Below, one piece after another: positions 35,364 through 45,350 of a stretch of DNA of 64,000 nt. The notes beneath the pieces were generated by a model. It was given only the letters and a program-made list of their open reading frames with translations, was not told the DNA's origin and did not search any database. The stretch's first letter is position 1, and each line of letters starts with the position of its first letter. A program made the position numbers and the translations under genes. Location: assembly GCA_037013495.1 (NCBI GenBank), contig CM072811.1, positions 14,451,190 to 14,515,189 of the forward strand, read 5' to 3'. Origin of the DNA: Hippophae tibetana. Lineage: Eukaryota > Streptophyta > Magnoliopsida > Rosales > Elaeagnaceae.

Positions 35364-38300
35364 TATTAAAAAACTCGATATCCAGCTAGTGATAACCAAT
35401 ATATTTGAATGTATGTTTATCTGTTTTAAATAATGTTTCAAACAACTCTCATCTATGACATCAACGACTTTATTATTTATCTAATAAGAGTTTACGTGTA
35501 ATTTTTCTTTTCATCAACACACCATTTTATTCCATTAATGATTATTTGATTTATCCACTAGCTAAGCAAACTCGTAATCCATTTCCTTTAAGTTCCATCA
35601 ATACAAAACAAATTTTGAATTAATTTATCGATATTTGTGATGACTATCACATTCCAGCACTTAATGGAGTACACTATTTTTCCTCACTATTATTGATGAC
35701 TACTCAAGATGCACATGTGTCTATCTTTTACATACTAAATCTGATACACACATATTTCTTATCACCTAACTTTATTGAAATATAATTTGCATCCAGAGTT
35801 AAAATCATTCGTTGCAATAATGGACCAGAATTCTTTATGACCCTGTTGTTTTCTACCAAAAGAATCCTCCATCACACCAGTTGTGTCTCTACACCTCAAC
35901 AAAATGGTATTGTTGAACGTAAACACCATCATCTTCTCAATGTTGCTCGTGCATTGCTCTTTGCCAATCTCCCTAAACAATTCTGGAGAGATGTCATTCT
36001 TACAGCCACATACCTCATAAATCGTACTCCAATACCTATTCTCAAGGGTAAAACACCATTTGAAATCCTTTTTCACAAAGTTCCTAGGTATGAACATCTT
36101 CGTGTCTAATGCTCCCTTTGTTTTGTGTCTGCACATCATGATCGACCCACCAAGTTCGATGCTAGATCACATAGATGCATATTCATTGGGTATCCATCTA
36201 GAATAAAAGGTTATCGTGTCTACAATCTAGAAACAAGCAAGACTTTAGTGTCTTGTGATGTTATTTTTCATGAACATGTGTTTCCTTATTTCACTTCTGT
36301 TGTCAACACTCCAACTCTATTCACTCCATTAGAAAAATACTATTTATGATGACATGCCTAACATTCGTCAATCAACCACTCCAAATACATCACTTCATCA
36401 TACACCATCTATCCTTCCAGCAATCGACTCAGACATTCTTCATCTTCAAAATTCATCTCCTCAAACATTATCATCAACTTATGCACCACACGTGACTCTT
36501 CCAACACGAGTCATACATAGGCTTCACCGATCCACCAATATTCCTGGCTACTTTCACAAGTATAATGTAGAAGCTTCCTTGCCTTCTTGGTTCTTCCCTT
36601 CGTCTAACTCAACATCGTTCAATAACAAAGTTACTTCTCATTCTCTATCTCATGCGCTTACTTATGACCGATTATCACCTTACATCGTGCCTTTGCTACT
36701 TTTATTTCCATTCTCAGGGAACCAACCACCTTTGTTGAAGTTTTTAACGATCCAAAATGGCGGCTTGCCATGAAACAAGAACTAGATGCTCTCGAAACTA
36801 ATGGCACTTGGACGCTTCAACAACTTCCTTCAAACAAGAAACCAGTTGGTTGTAAATGGGTCTACAAAATCAAGTATAATCTTGATGGCTCTGTGGAACG
36901 ATGCAAGGCTCGGTTAGTGGCCAAATGATACAGTCAGATTGAAGGTTTTGACTACCACGAAACTTTTGCACCAGTAAACAAACTTGTCACTATTTGTCTC
37001 CTTCTTATCGTTGGTGCTATTCAAAATTGGCATCTTCGCCAACTCGATATCAACAATGCTTTTCTCTATGGTGATATTCACGAATATGTCTACATGTCTA
37101 TTCCACCTGGATTCGGACGAAAAGAGGAAACACAAGTATGTAAACTACATAAATCTTTGTATGGACTCAAACAAGCCTCAAGACAATGGTTCATCAAGCT
37201 ATCAACAACACTTAAGCTAGCTAGTTTTAACCAATCCAAGTATGACCACCACTATTCATCCGAACTCGTGGTAATTTCTTTTTCGCTCTTCTTGTCTATG
37301 TAGACGATATAATCATCATAATAGGAAAAAATGTACAAGACATTGAAGAAACTAAGAATCATCTCATACGACAATTCAAGCTAAAAGATCTCGATGAATT
37401 AAAGTATTTTTTGGGCATAAAAATTTCACGTTCCAAGAAGGGAATTGTTCTGTAACAATGCAAGTACGCACTTGAAATATTGAAGGACATGGGTTATCTT
37501 GGTGCCAAATATGCTAATTCACCTATGGAACAAAATTTATCCCTTAGCAAGTTTGAAAGGGAATTCATCAGTGACCCCACATTCTATCGAAGACTTGTTA
37601 GGAGATTAATATACTTGACCATCACACAACTCGACTTAATGTATGTTGTGCATATTCTCAGTCAATATATGGATAAATCATGTCAACCACATTTGGAAGC
37701 AGCTCAACGAGTGCTACGATATGTCAAGAACACACCAGGACAATGTCTTTTTTTCTCAACAACTAATTCATTACAACTAAATGCTTTATGTGACGCAGAT
37801 TGGGCTAGATGCACAAACACACGACGATCAACCACATGATATTGTATGTTTCTTGGAAACTTGCTAATTTCTTGGAAGATTAAGAAACAAAATACAGTCT
37901 CACGATCAAGTGCATAAATAGAATACCGCTCTATGGCAGCACCCTGTTGCAAAGTAACCTGGTTACGATACATTTTAGATGATTTGGGTATCAAACACTC
38001 CCAACTGACCAAGTTATATTGTGACAATCAAGCAACCTTTCACATTGCATCAAATCCAGTGTTTCATGAACGAACCAAACATATAGATATCGATTTTCAT
38101 CTATTGAGAGAAAAGATTCAAGCTGGAATGATCAAAACTTATCATATCTCTACATTAGAGCAAGCAGCAGATATATTTACCAAATTCCTAAGTTTTCTAC
38201 AGTTCTCGAGCTTACTTAACAAGTTGGGAATAATTAACATATATTCCAACTTGAGAGGGAATGTTAAAGAACTTGAGATCTAGCTGGTGACAAACAACAC

Positions 38301-38458
38301 ACCAGGTGGAAACAACCAACAACAGATTGGTGGGGAGCAACAGGCTATCCAAGAACATACCTCTTCATAATTATGTTTATTTTAATTATTACAATTTTTT
38401 TTTGTATAAATTAGATTGTAAACATTCGTTTATTCATACAATAAAATCATCTCTTACA
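35364..38458 (+). mobile_element. Ty1/copia element 2, truncated, TSD TCACT
   Basis: Bounded by identical TCACT at 35359-35363 and 38459-38463. The 3' LTR is 38262-38458 (TGTTAAAGAACTTGAGATC to TCTTACA), preceded by the PPT TTGAGAGGGAA. The 5' LTR is only a stub (TATTAAAAAACTCGATATC, 35364-35400) that matches the start of the 3' LTR; beyond it the match fades. Gag and protease are missing, giving 3.1 kb against about 5 kb for a complete element. The orientation is the same as NLA, whose stop codon is 160 bases upstream. Confidence 0.9.
35640..38250 (+). pseudogene. Copia element 2 integrase, reverse transcriptase and RNase H
   Basis: Integrase: STPQQNGIVERKHHHLLNVA (from 35885), then FWRDVILTATYLINRTP and FGVCLCS across a frame break near 36109, then CIFIGYPSRIKGYRVYNLET. 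Reverse transcriptase: KPVGCKWVYKIKYNLDGSVE (36840), an in-frame stop after ARLVAK, QLDINNAFLYGDIHEYVYM, and a frameshift near 37300, after which LVYVDDIIIIG keeps the YVDD active site. RNase H: LCDADWARCTNTRRSTT, stop, then LYCDNQATFHIASNPVFHER and HIDIDFHLLREKIQAGMI, ending near 38250. At least five disabling changes are visible. Confidence 0.88.
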
Positions 38459-38463
38459 TCACT

Positions 38464-39230
38464 TAATTTTTAAAATTGAAATAATTTAATCATATAAATT
38501 TATAGTTATGTGATTAAAGTCTCTATTTTATACCGTAAAAAAGGAAAATTTTAATTACATAACTATGAAATTATGTGATTAAAGTGTTATAATTTTAAAA
38601 ATCAAGTAATTTATGTATCATTTGTAAAATCTAATTGATCAAAATATTTAAATAACACAAACAAAGTGACTTTTAAAATATTTCTTTTCATGTACATAAT
38701 ATAATAGGTTTGCAGTCGTATTTCTTTAATACTAGTTTTACATATAGAATATTTTAATGTAATTCATACCAATTATATACCCTATTTCATCTGTATATTT
38801 AAACGGTTATCTAAAGCAGGTCAAATTGCTTAGAAGGAAATTATCCTAACCGTTGGACTACAAACCTATTCTTGATTCTTGGATGCAAGACCTTAGAGCC
38901 CAGTGACGGCAGCAACAATACATGTTATTTAGCTTCAACTACAACCAGTTAATATAATTTTTTGGTTCAAACTAGCAGTTAATATTTAGAACCACAAACA
39001 TTAGCACATAAAATTGAGCAGTAACCTAACATTCATTATTACTGGCATTTGTCAAAATAAGGACATTACTTCTGGTATATATCCTTGTGACAAATCAAAA
39101 GAGGTTTGCTGGATTTGAGGAAAGACTACTTTTTCCCTCACTGGAAATCAAAAAGCTGTGTTTCCATTGCCCATTTCAGCGTTAGGTCCTACCAGATGCG
39201 AGTCGGGAAGTGCTTTTCAACTGTAGTTGA
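38464..39230. other. Non-coding region between copia element 2 and the ABCC relic
   Basis: AT-rich, with TTATGTGATTAAAGT repeated at about 38507 and 38571. From about 39100 the DNA is less AT-rich and probably belongs to the 3' UTR of the ABCC pseudogene on the minus strand. No gene is recognised. Confidence 0.5.
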
Positions 39231-39600
39231 TCATAATCCTGACGAACGGTTAGCATACTCCTGTACTAAAGCTCCAAATAGTGATGGTGTGAGAGGGTTT
39301 GTCAAATTTGTCAAATTCTTTTGCCCTTCCTGTTGAGAAGCAAAAATGTTCATGAGCAAAAAGCACGATGCCAAGAACAAACAAGATAACAGTTACATAT
39401 TTTTAATTTTGAAGAAAGAACAAAACTGAACTGCATCAATTACTTGAACTCTAGCATAATCCATTACTGTGGGTATTCTGTGAGCAATGCTAATAATTGT
39501 ACATCTATCAAAATCTTCTCTAATTATCTTTTGAATCAACAGAAGTTGTCTTTGTCTCACACTCCAATTGTCTCCTTTGTCCACCACTATCAAGTTTGTT
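39231..39600 (-). pseudogene. ABCC (MRP-type) transporter pseudogene, last two exons
   Basis: Minus strand. The exon at about 39600-39430 reads [17 protein letters not shown], then [20 protein letters not shown], then [15 protein letters not shown]. This is the C-terminal nucleotide-binding domain of plant ABCC transporters: the signature region SVGQRQ has become SVRQRQ. About 30 residues carrying Walker B and the D-loop are missing between QRQLLL and IQKII. A GT donor follows VIDA. The last exon (39329-39231) gives KEFDKFDKPS and, after a frameshift, LFGALVQEYANRSSGL and a stop, matching family C-termini. ABCC proteins are vacuolar or plasma-membrane pumps for conjugates; this copy cannot work. 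Its upstream exons lie at 45945-45560. Confidence 0.88.
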
Positions 39601-39725
39601 AAGTTATATTTAATATTGATATTGTAATTAACTTATACTTCACTTGTACTATACTTGTATTATTTCACTATACTTGTATTATTTCACTTGTATTACACTT
39701 CAACTATTTCACTTGTACTAAACTT
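39597..39725 (+). mobile_element. Left half of a split solo LTR-like element
   Basis: Starts TGTTAAGTTATATTTAAT in the ABCC intron and holds 19-25 base tandem units built on TATACTTGTATTATTTCAC (about 39630-39720). It is continued at 45351-45489 beyond the inserted TRIM/copia block. The two halves together make an LTR of about 260 bases, with TG...CA ends and a plus-strand TATA box in the right half. Outer flanks (AAGTT and TTCAG) show no target duplication. Confidence 0.55.
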
Positions 39726-39836
39726 TGTAGAAAGTCATGGCCTAAGTCCCTCCAAAAGAGCTCTCAAAGAGTAAGGGTTGTCATAACCTTATAACCAGCA
39801 CTAGACTGACATCCCTGGTCGATGTAGGACTCAACA
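39726..39836 (-). mobile_element. TRIM LTR, distal copy (111 bp)
   Basis: Plus-strand TGTAGAAAGTCATGGCC to GACTCAACA, 111 bases, nearly identical to the 111-base copy at 45240-45350. Beyond its inner edge the minus strand carries the PPT TGAGGGGGAG (39837-39846). Flank AACTT (39721-39725) matches CACTT (45351-45355) at 4 of 5 bases. It is the 3' LTR, in minus sense, of the TRIM array. Confidence 0.8.
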
Positions 39837-39961
39837 CTCCCCCTCACATCGGACGGGGACACCGCAAAGACCGATTCCACCTGACGGGGACACCGCATAG
39901 CAGGGGAACTGTGAGGTGAGCTAGAGGAGACTCATCGCACCAGGGACCTGTTCTGATACCA
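39837..39961 (-). mobile_element. TRIM internal segment (PPT and PBS)
   Basis: A 125-base non-coding interior. On the minus strand it starts with TGGTATCAGAA (39951-39961, initiator-tRNA-Met type PBS) and ends with the PPT TGAGGGGGAG. It contains ACCGCAAAGACCG shared with the interior at 45120-45239. The TRIM LTR that should precede the PBS is absent; the 3' LTR of copia element 3 abuts it instead. Confidence 0.7.
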
Positions 39962-40157
39962 TGTTAAATATATTGGAAATGTATTTACAATCACATTTTA
40001 CAATGAATACTGATACATGTTTAAATACAAGAAATAAGAATCTGCTTTTTGGAAAAGTGCTTTTTAGGACAAGTATATTAGTTGCATACAACTAATATAT
40101 AGCTGGAAAAGTATATTAGTTGCATACAACTAATATACCATTAATGATTTATTAACA
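39962..40157 (-). mobile_element. 3' LTR of copia element 3 (196 bp)
   Basis: On the minus strand it starts TGTTAATAAATCATTAATGG immediately after the PPT GAGGGGGAG (40158-40166), which overlaps the RNase H stop codon. It ends CCAATATATTTAACA. It contains a palindrome repeated twice (see separate entry). No matching 5' LTR was found on the other side of the element. Confidence 0.8.
40070..40141. repeat. Tandem palindrome in copia element 3 LTR
   Basis: Two copies, about 40072-40100 and 40111-40139, of GTATATTAGTTGCATACAAC followed by TAATATA. Each forms a 10-base-pair stem, ATATTAGTTG with CAACTAATAT around CATA. Confidence 0.85.
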
Positions 40158-40164
40158 CTCCCCC

Positions 40165-40917
40165 TCAAGTTGGCGCATAGATATCGATCATGCCCAATTT
40201 GCTTAGTGAACCGTATAATGCCTTCTTGGAAACTCCATTGGTAAGCATATCTGCAAGCTGCTCTTCTGTGGGAACAAAAGGAAAACTAATAAGTTTGGCA
40301 TCTAACTTCTCTTTTATAAAGTGACGATCAACCTCTACATGCTTAGTGCGATCATGTTGTACTGGATTTTGTGATATATCAATGGCTGCCCGATTGTCAC
40401 AATACATCTGCATAGTATTTTTGAGTTCAAAACCCAAATCAAATAACAAAGTTCTTATCCACAGCAATTCAAAAACTCCATGTGCCATACCTCTATACTC
40501 GGCCTCAGCACTAGATCGTGCTACCACTTTCTGCTTCTTACTTTTCCATGTAACCAAATTTCCTCCCACAAAGGTGAAATAACCCGATGTTGACTTTCTA
40601 TCTGTAATACTTCCTACCCAATTTGCATCTGTGAATCCACAGACTTCAAGAGGATTGTTGTGTTTAGAAAACATTACTCCCCTTCCTGGAGCCAATTTCA
40701 AATACCTTAAAATTCTCAAAACAGTATTCATATGGTTCTCACTTGGATTATGCATGAACTGACTCACCATACTTACTGCATATGCAACATCTGGTCTAGT
40801 ATGAGCTAAGTAAATCAAACGTCCAACCAATCTCTGGTAGCGAGCTCGATCAGTTGGTATCTGATCTAGATACTCTGCTAAACAATGGTTTTGCTTAATA
40901 TGAGTGTCAATAGGTTT
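40165..40917 (-). pseudogene. Copia element 3 RNase H
   Basis: The frame 40830-40165 has MVGRLIYLAHTRPDVAYAVS, then GFTDANWVGSITDRKSTSGY, SSAEAEYRGMAHGVFELLWI, MYCDNRAAIDISQNPVQHDR, KHVEVDRHFIKEKL and EEQLADMLTNGVSKKALY. The D, E and D catalytic residues are present. The stop codon overlaps the PPT. Confidence 0.92.
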
Positions 40918-41770
40918 TCAATCCAACATACCTGTCTCTGTTAGCATATCAATAATGTACTTCCTCTGACATAGATATATTCCTTCTCTTCCCGTGGCTA
41001 CCTCAATTCCTAAGAAGTACTTTAGTTCACCTAAGTCCTTCATCTCAAATTCAGAGGCTAGCTGTCTTTGTAATTTATCCATCTCAATAGTATCATCACC
41101 AGTGATTACCATATCATCAACATAAATGATTAGGGTTGTTACCTTCCCTCGTTGATGTTTGAGAAATAGAGTGTGGTCTGAATTAATTTGTCTGTAACCA
41201 ACCTTTTGCATGAACTGTGAAAATCTTCCAAACCAGGCTCGAGGGGATTGCTTGAGGCCATATAAAGACTTCCTCAATTTGCATACAAAATTACCAGGAG
41301 AATCAACTACATACCCAGGTGGAAGACTCATGTACACCTCCTCAGCTAATTCTCCATGAAGAAACAAATTCTTGACATCAAACTACCGAAGTGGCCAGTT
41401 TAGGTTAGCAACAAGTGAGAGCAGAACCCGAATCGTGTTCATTTTGGCAACAGGAGCAAAAGTCTCATCGTAGTCTACACCATACGTTTGAGTAAACCCT
41501 TTTGCTACAAGACGAGCTTTATACCGATTTACGGATTCATCACCATTATGTTTTACAGTAAACACCCATCGACAACCAACTGCCTTTTTTCCTTGTGGTG
41601 GTGGCACAAGTTGCCAAGTATCATTCTTCTTTAACGCATCCATCTCTTCAGCCATTGCCTTCCTCCATATTGGATCTCCCAACGCATCTTACACTTTGTT
41701 AGGTACTAATACACCAGATATTTGATTCACAAATGATTTATATGACTTAGATAATCGTTTAATGGACATG
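40918..41770 (-). pseudogene. Copia element 3 reverse transcriptase
   Basis: The frame 41682-41383 has WRKAMAEEMDALKKNDTWQL and GCRWVFTVKHNGDESVNRYK, then ARLVAKGFTQTYGVDYDETF. It ends at a TAG where the family has Q (WPLR, stop, FDVKN). The next frame (41367-40918) has KSLYGLKQSPRAWF, LIIYVDDMVITG with intact YVDD, and MKDLGELKYFLGIEVA. A TGA where C is expected separates it from the next part. Two single-base nonsense changes are therefore the main lesions. Confidence 0.9.
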
Positions 41771-41790
41771 TAATTGGCTATTGGGTATTT

Positions 41791-43168
41791 TCATTTTGCA
41801 TGAATATTTGGTTCATACCTTTTGGCTGGTTGACCTCGAGTAGACCTATTTGGTAACACATACTGTCCAACATTGGATCTCCCAACATTAGACTCGGATG
41901 AGTGACCTTCAGTACCAGGGAGTTGTTGATCAAGGGTAGGAGTAATTCCTGAGGGTACAGTTGTGTCTTCAATGTCATTTGCTGTAAGTGAATTTGGTGC
42001 TTGAATACTTGGAGTATCTGCTTCTGCAATGACTAGATTCAATGAATTAGAAGTCTTATCTGGTCTCATTGAAACATCAGTTGGTGATTCTCCTAATGCC
42101 TCCTCCTCACCATGATACAGTTCTTCGAAATATGTATTCTCCCCCTGACGAGCAGTATCAGGTGAGGAAAAATAACTCATGTCCTCAAAGAAGGTAACAT
42201 CCATAGTAACATAATACTTTCTGGTTGGTGGGTGGAAGCACTTGTACCCTTTCTGATAACTTCCATAACCAAAAAACACACATTTAATTGCCCGGGCATC
42301 TAATTTAGACCTTTGATTTTTAGGAGCATGCACAAAAGCAACACAACCAAATACACGAGTAGGAAGATTATGGAAGGATGATAAGGAGACGTAAGATGCG
42401 AGAATTTGGAATGAGATTTTTCTGTTAAGAACACTAGACGGGAGACGATTGATGAGATGGGCGGAAGCTTGTACAACATCACCCCAAAGGTATTTCGGCA
42501 TATAAGCACTAAATAAGAGTGCATGAGCCATATCAAGTAAATGACGATTTTTTTCTTTCAGACACTCCATTTTGTTCCGGTGTTTGCGGACAAGTAGTTT
42601 GGTGAAAAATCCCATGTGTTTTGAATTTTTTTTTAAAAACATGATTAACATATTCCCCCACATTGTCAGAACAGAGGATCCAAATGATGCCATTATATTG
42701 TGTTTGAACGAAGGTATGAAAATTTTGAAAAACTGAAAAAACTTCATCTTTTGTTCTAAGAAGAAAAATCCACGATAACCTTGTACAATCATCAATAAAT
42801 GAAACAAAATATCTCATACCCGATATAGTGGGCTCTTTAGATGGTCCCCAAACATCAGAATGAATCAATCCAAAAGGAATAGTACTTTTATTAGAAATAC
42901 TAGGAGAATAAGTAATACGATGGCTCTTGGCCAAAACACAAGTCTCACAATGTAAAACAGTCTCACTAACACTAATAAATAAAGTGGGCATTGTTTTTTT
43001 CATAAGACTAAAAGACGGATGCCCTAAGCGGCGATGCCACAACCAAATTTCACTTAGCTTATCGGAACTAGAAGTCAATGCAATGTTTGCTCCTGCTCCT
43101 GGTTTCTCCCCTCCATGGTAAGAAGATCCTGAAAAATCACATACATAGGATAAAAGGTTACAAAGCAT
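41791..43168 (-). pseudogene. Copia element 3 integrase
   Basis: HHCC zinc-binding part: LWHRRLGHPSFSLMKK and CETCVLAKSHRI. Catalytic core: HSDVWGPS, then SFIDDCTRLSW, then SDNVGEYVN, giving the D, D and E residues; the usual SDNGGEY has V in place of the first G. The frame shifts near 42540. The second frame (42807-41791) continues FFGYGSYQKGYKCFHP and YVTMDVTFFED, the integrase C-terminal region and the linker before RT. Confidence 0.88.
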
Positions 43169-43732
43169 TTAGACTCAAGATTTAACTGTGGGACAGATAT
43201 TAAGTGATGAGATAAGTCAGGTACATATAAAACATTATGGAGTTGTAAAGATGGAGTGATATGAACTGACCCATTTCCTAAGACAGGAAAGGCCTCACCA
43301 TTAGCATTCGTAACATGATACACTGGTAGGGGAGATAACTCATTAAAATAAGATTCATCATAAGTCATATGATCAGATGCACCAGAATCAATAATCCAAG
43401 TATTAGATCCAATAGAGTGAGAAACATTTAAGGTCATACCAATCTTACCATGACCAGCTATTGAAGTTGTAGGGATACCTTCACATTCCATAGGATGATT
43501 TTTTCCATAGTAGTCTGGTTCTTGGACAATTTGCACGGTAGTTGTTTTTGCTTTAGAATGATGCCCCTGTTGTCGTTTTGTTCCATAGTAGTCTGCTTTT
43601 GGTTTCAAGTGTGGATACAATTTCCAACAAGTCTCACGAAGATGCCCCTGTTCATTGCAATAAGAGCAGGGAGAACGAGGGAGATTGGTAAAACCTGGTG
43701 GATGAAAGGTGCCTTTGATTTGGCTTGAATGG
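43075..43732 (-). pseudogene. Copia element 3 zinc knuckle and aspartic protease
   Basis: The CCHC knuckle (CSYCNEQGHLRETC) is followed by the frame 43620-43075 with WIIDSGASDHMT (about 43410-43375), the D-S-G-A active site of the copia aspartic protease, and VLYVPDLSHHLISVPQL, the conserved segment downstream. The catalytic motif is intact. The frame then shifts into the GAG-pre-integrase region. Confidence 0.88.
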
Positions 43733-44446
43733 CTAGGCTTGATACCTCAACATGTGCCTGATGAAGACTCTCTTGCTGAGATTCGTCTTTACGGATGTAC
43801 GTAAAGGCAGTAGTAAGCTCAGAGGGTCTGACATTCGAAGCAATTCGCCTTTAACACTATTATGTTTTGTATCAAGGCCTCTTAAAAAGGCATGTACTCG
43901 TTCAAGCTCCTTCTCCTTCTGGTACCACAAAAGATCTTCTGGATTTTTAATTTTACACGGGCATTTCTGGTCAATTTCAGCCCACACATTTTTCAGCTTG
44001 GTAAAAAAAAGAGATACTGGTTGCCCATTTTGCTGCATGCCAGCAACTTTGCACATGAGTTCATGAACTTGAATAAAGTCAGACTCATTTGTATAAAGAT
44101 CGCTTAAGGTATTCCATATGGCCTCAGCAGTTTCACATTCCTCCATCATTTGTAATACATCATCAGTGATGGCTCTAAATAGAATTGACATGACAAAGCC
44201 ATCATCATCTTCCCACCTAGTATATGCTTCTATATCATCTTGACTAGGAGCCCTAATTGATCCAGATACATGTCCCATCTTATGCATCCGACAAAGATAA
44301 ACAGACATAACTTTTTTCCATGTTCGAAAATTTGTACCATTAAGTTTAGTACCCCCAAAAGAACCAATTTCTGAACTCTTAACAGAAACTTCAAAATTTG
44401 GAACTTCATGAATTCTGGAAACTTGATGTTGTCTTGACTCTTCCAT
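43733..44446 (-). pseudogene. Copia element 3 gag
   Basis: 237 codons from an ATG at 44446. KLNGTNFRTWKKVMSVYLC and WNTLSDLYTNESD, then LFFTKLKNVWAEIDQ and ERVHAFLRGLDTKHNSVKG, are the copia gag pattern (DUF4219/UBN2 type). The frame ends near 43733. In the next frame a CCHC zinc knuckle follows (CSYCNEQGHLRETCWKL, about 43675-43625), which shows that gag continues through a frameshift. Confidence 0.88.
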
Positions 44447-45053
44447 TGAAATAATAATAAAAAATATATTGTGCAGCGGAATAAAAAATTTGGATGTTTT
44501 TTTTTGGGCCAGGTGGGCTGATAAGTGTTTGGGCTGATGGACTTGGGGTTGGGTTAATGGGTTGATGGGCTTGGGTTGATGGGCTGTTAGGCTTGGGTTG
44601 ATGGGTTGTTGGGCTTGGGCTATTTAGGGCTAATTAGGGCAGAACTTAAAACTGAAAAAGGAAAAAAAATTTCAAAGCTAAAGATATGCGCAGACCTTAA
44701 AACTGAAGATGTGCGCAGAACTTCAATTAGTGCTTTCTTGATAGAATTTTTTTTTTCAAAACTGAACAGCGCAGTACAGTAGATGTGCAGACTCACAGAA
44801 AATGCAGGGGTGAAGCTGGACAGCGCGAGTTGGTGCGTAGGGCAGGACGACACAGGGCTAGTCGACACGGGTTGAACGGCGCGGGCTGGACGTCGCGAAC
44901 TGGATAGCGCAGACTGGATGACAGATCTGCAACTACGATGTGAATGGACCAGTGCGAGAAGGTTAACGACACTGCATAAAAAACTGGCAGCGGCGCTGCT
45001 TGCCTAGAAACTGATAAGAAAAATTAATTTTCCCTCAAAACGCGCTTATCAGG
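44447..45053 (-). repeat. Copia element 3 leader with GGGCTTGGGTTGATGGG minisatellite
   Basis: Upstream (minus sense) of gag. On the plus strand at about 44503-44630, short units GGGCTGATGG, GGGTTGATGGGCTTGGGTTG and GGGCTGTTAGGCTTGGGTTG repeat. At 44680-44960 a second GC-rich set repeats GCGCAGA..., ACTGGA/GCTGGA and CAGCGCG. No LTR matching 39962-40157 is seen here, so the 5' LTR of copia element 3 has been lost or replaced. Confidence 0.65.
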
Positions 45054-45119
45054 AATGGGGCCACCCAGACTTATAACCAGCACATTGCTGGCTTCTTTAG
45101 GCGATGTGGGACTCCAACA
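45054..45119 (-). mobile_element. TRIM LTR, middle copy, truncated
   Basis: On the minus strand it starts TGTTGGAGTCCCACATCG directly after the PPT TGAGGGGGAG (about 45120-45129) and shares CTGGTTATAAG with the complete 111-base LTRs. Homology is lost after about 66 bases, where the copia leader begins. This is the copy interrupted by copia element 3. Confidence 0.65.
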
Positions 45120-45350
45120 CTCCCCCTCATATCGAACAGGGACACCGCAAAGACCGGTACCCAGCTGGCACAACAACCAGACATCGGGGAACTCAGGGAA
45201 GCGAGCACATCGGGACCCCCAGGATCAGCTCTGATACCATGTAGAAAGTCATGGCCTAACTCCTTCCAAAAGAGCTCTCAAAGAGGAAGGGTTGCCATAA
45301 CCTTATAACCAGCACTAGGCTGGCATCCCTGGTCGATGTGGGACTCAACA
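45120..45350 (-). mobile_element. TRIM LTR, proximal copy (111 bp), PBS and interior
   Basis: The LTR is 45240-45350 (plus-strand TGTAGAAAGTC to GACTCAACA). On the minus strand its end is followed at once by TGGTATCAGAGC (45228-45239), the exact initiator-tRNA-Met primer binding site common in copia and TRIM elements. A 110-base non-coding interior and the PPT TGAGGGGGAG follow. CACTT at 45351-45355 is the near-match (4 of 5) to AACTT at the far side. Confidence 0.85.

Larger units (their letters stand above)
40158..44446 (-). mobile_element. Ty1/copia element 3 coding region, nearly full length
   Basis: Minus strand, running gag, protease, integrase, reverse transcriptase, RNase H in the copia order, about 4.3 kb. 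Only a handful of nonsense changes and frameshifts separate the open frames, which is far better preserved than the other elements here. It lies inside a TRIM array which itself lies in an intron of the ABCC relic. It has a 3' LTR but no recognisable 5' LTR, so it cannot complete a normal replication cycle. Confidence 0.9.
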
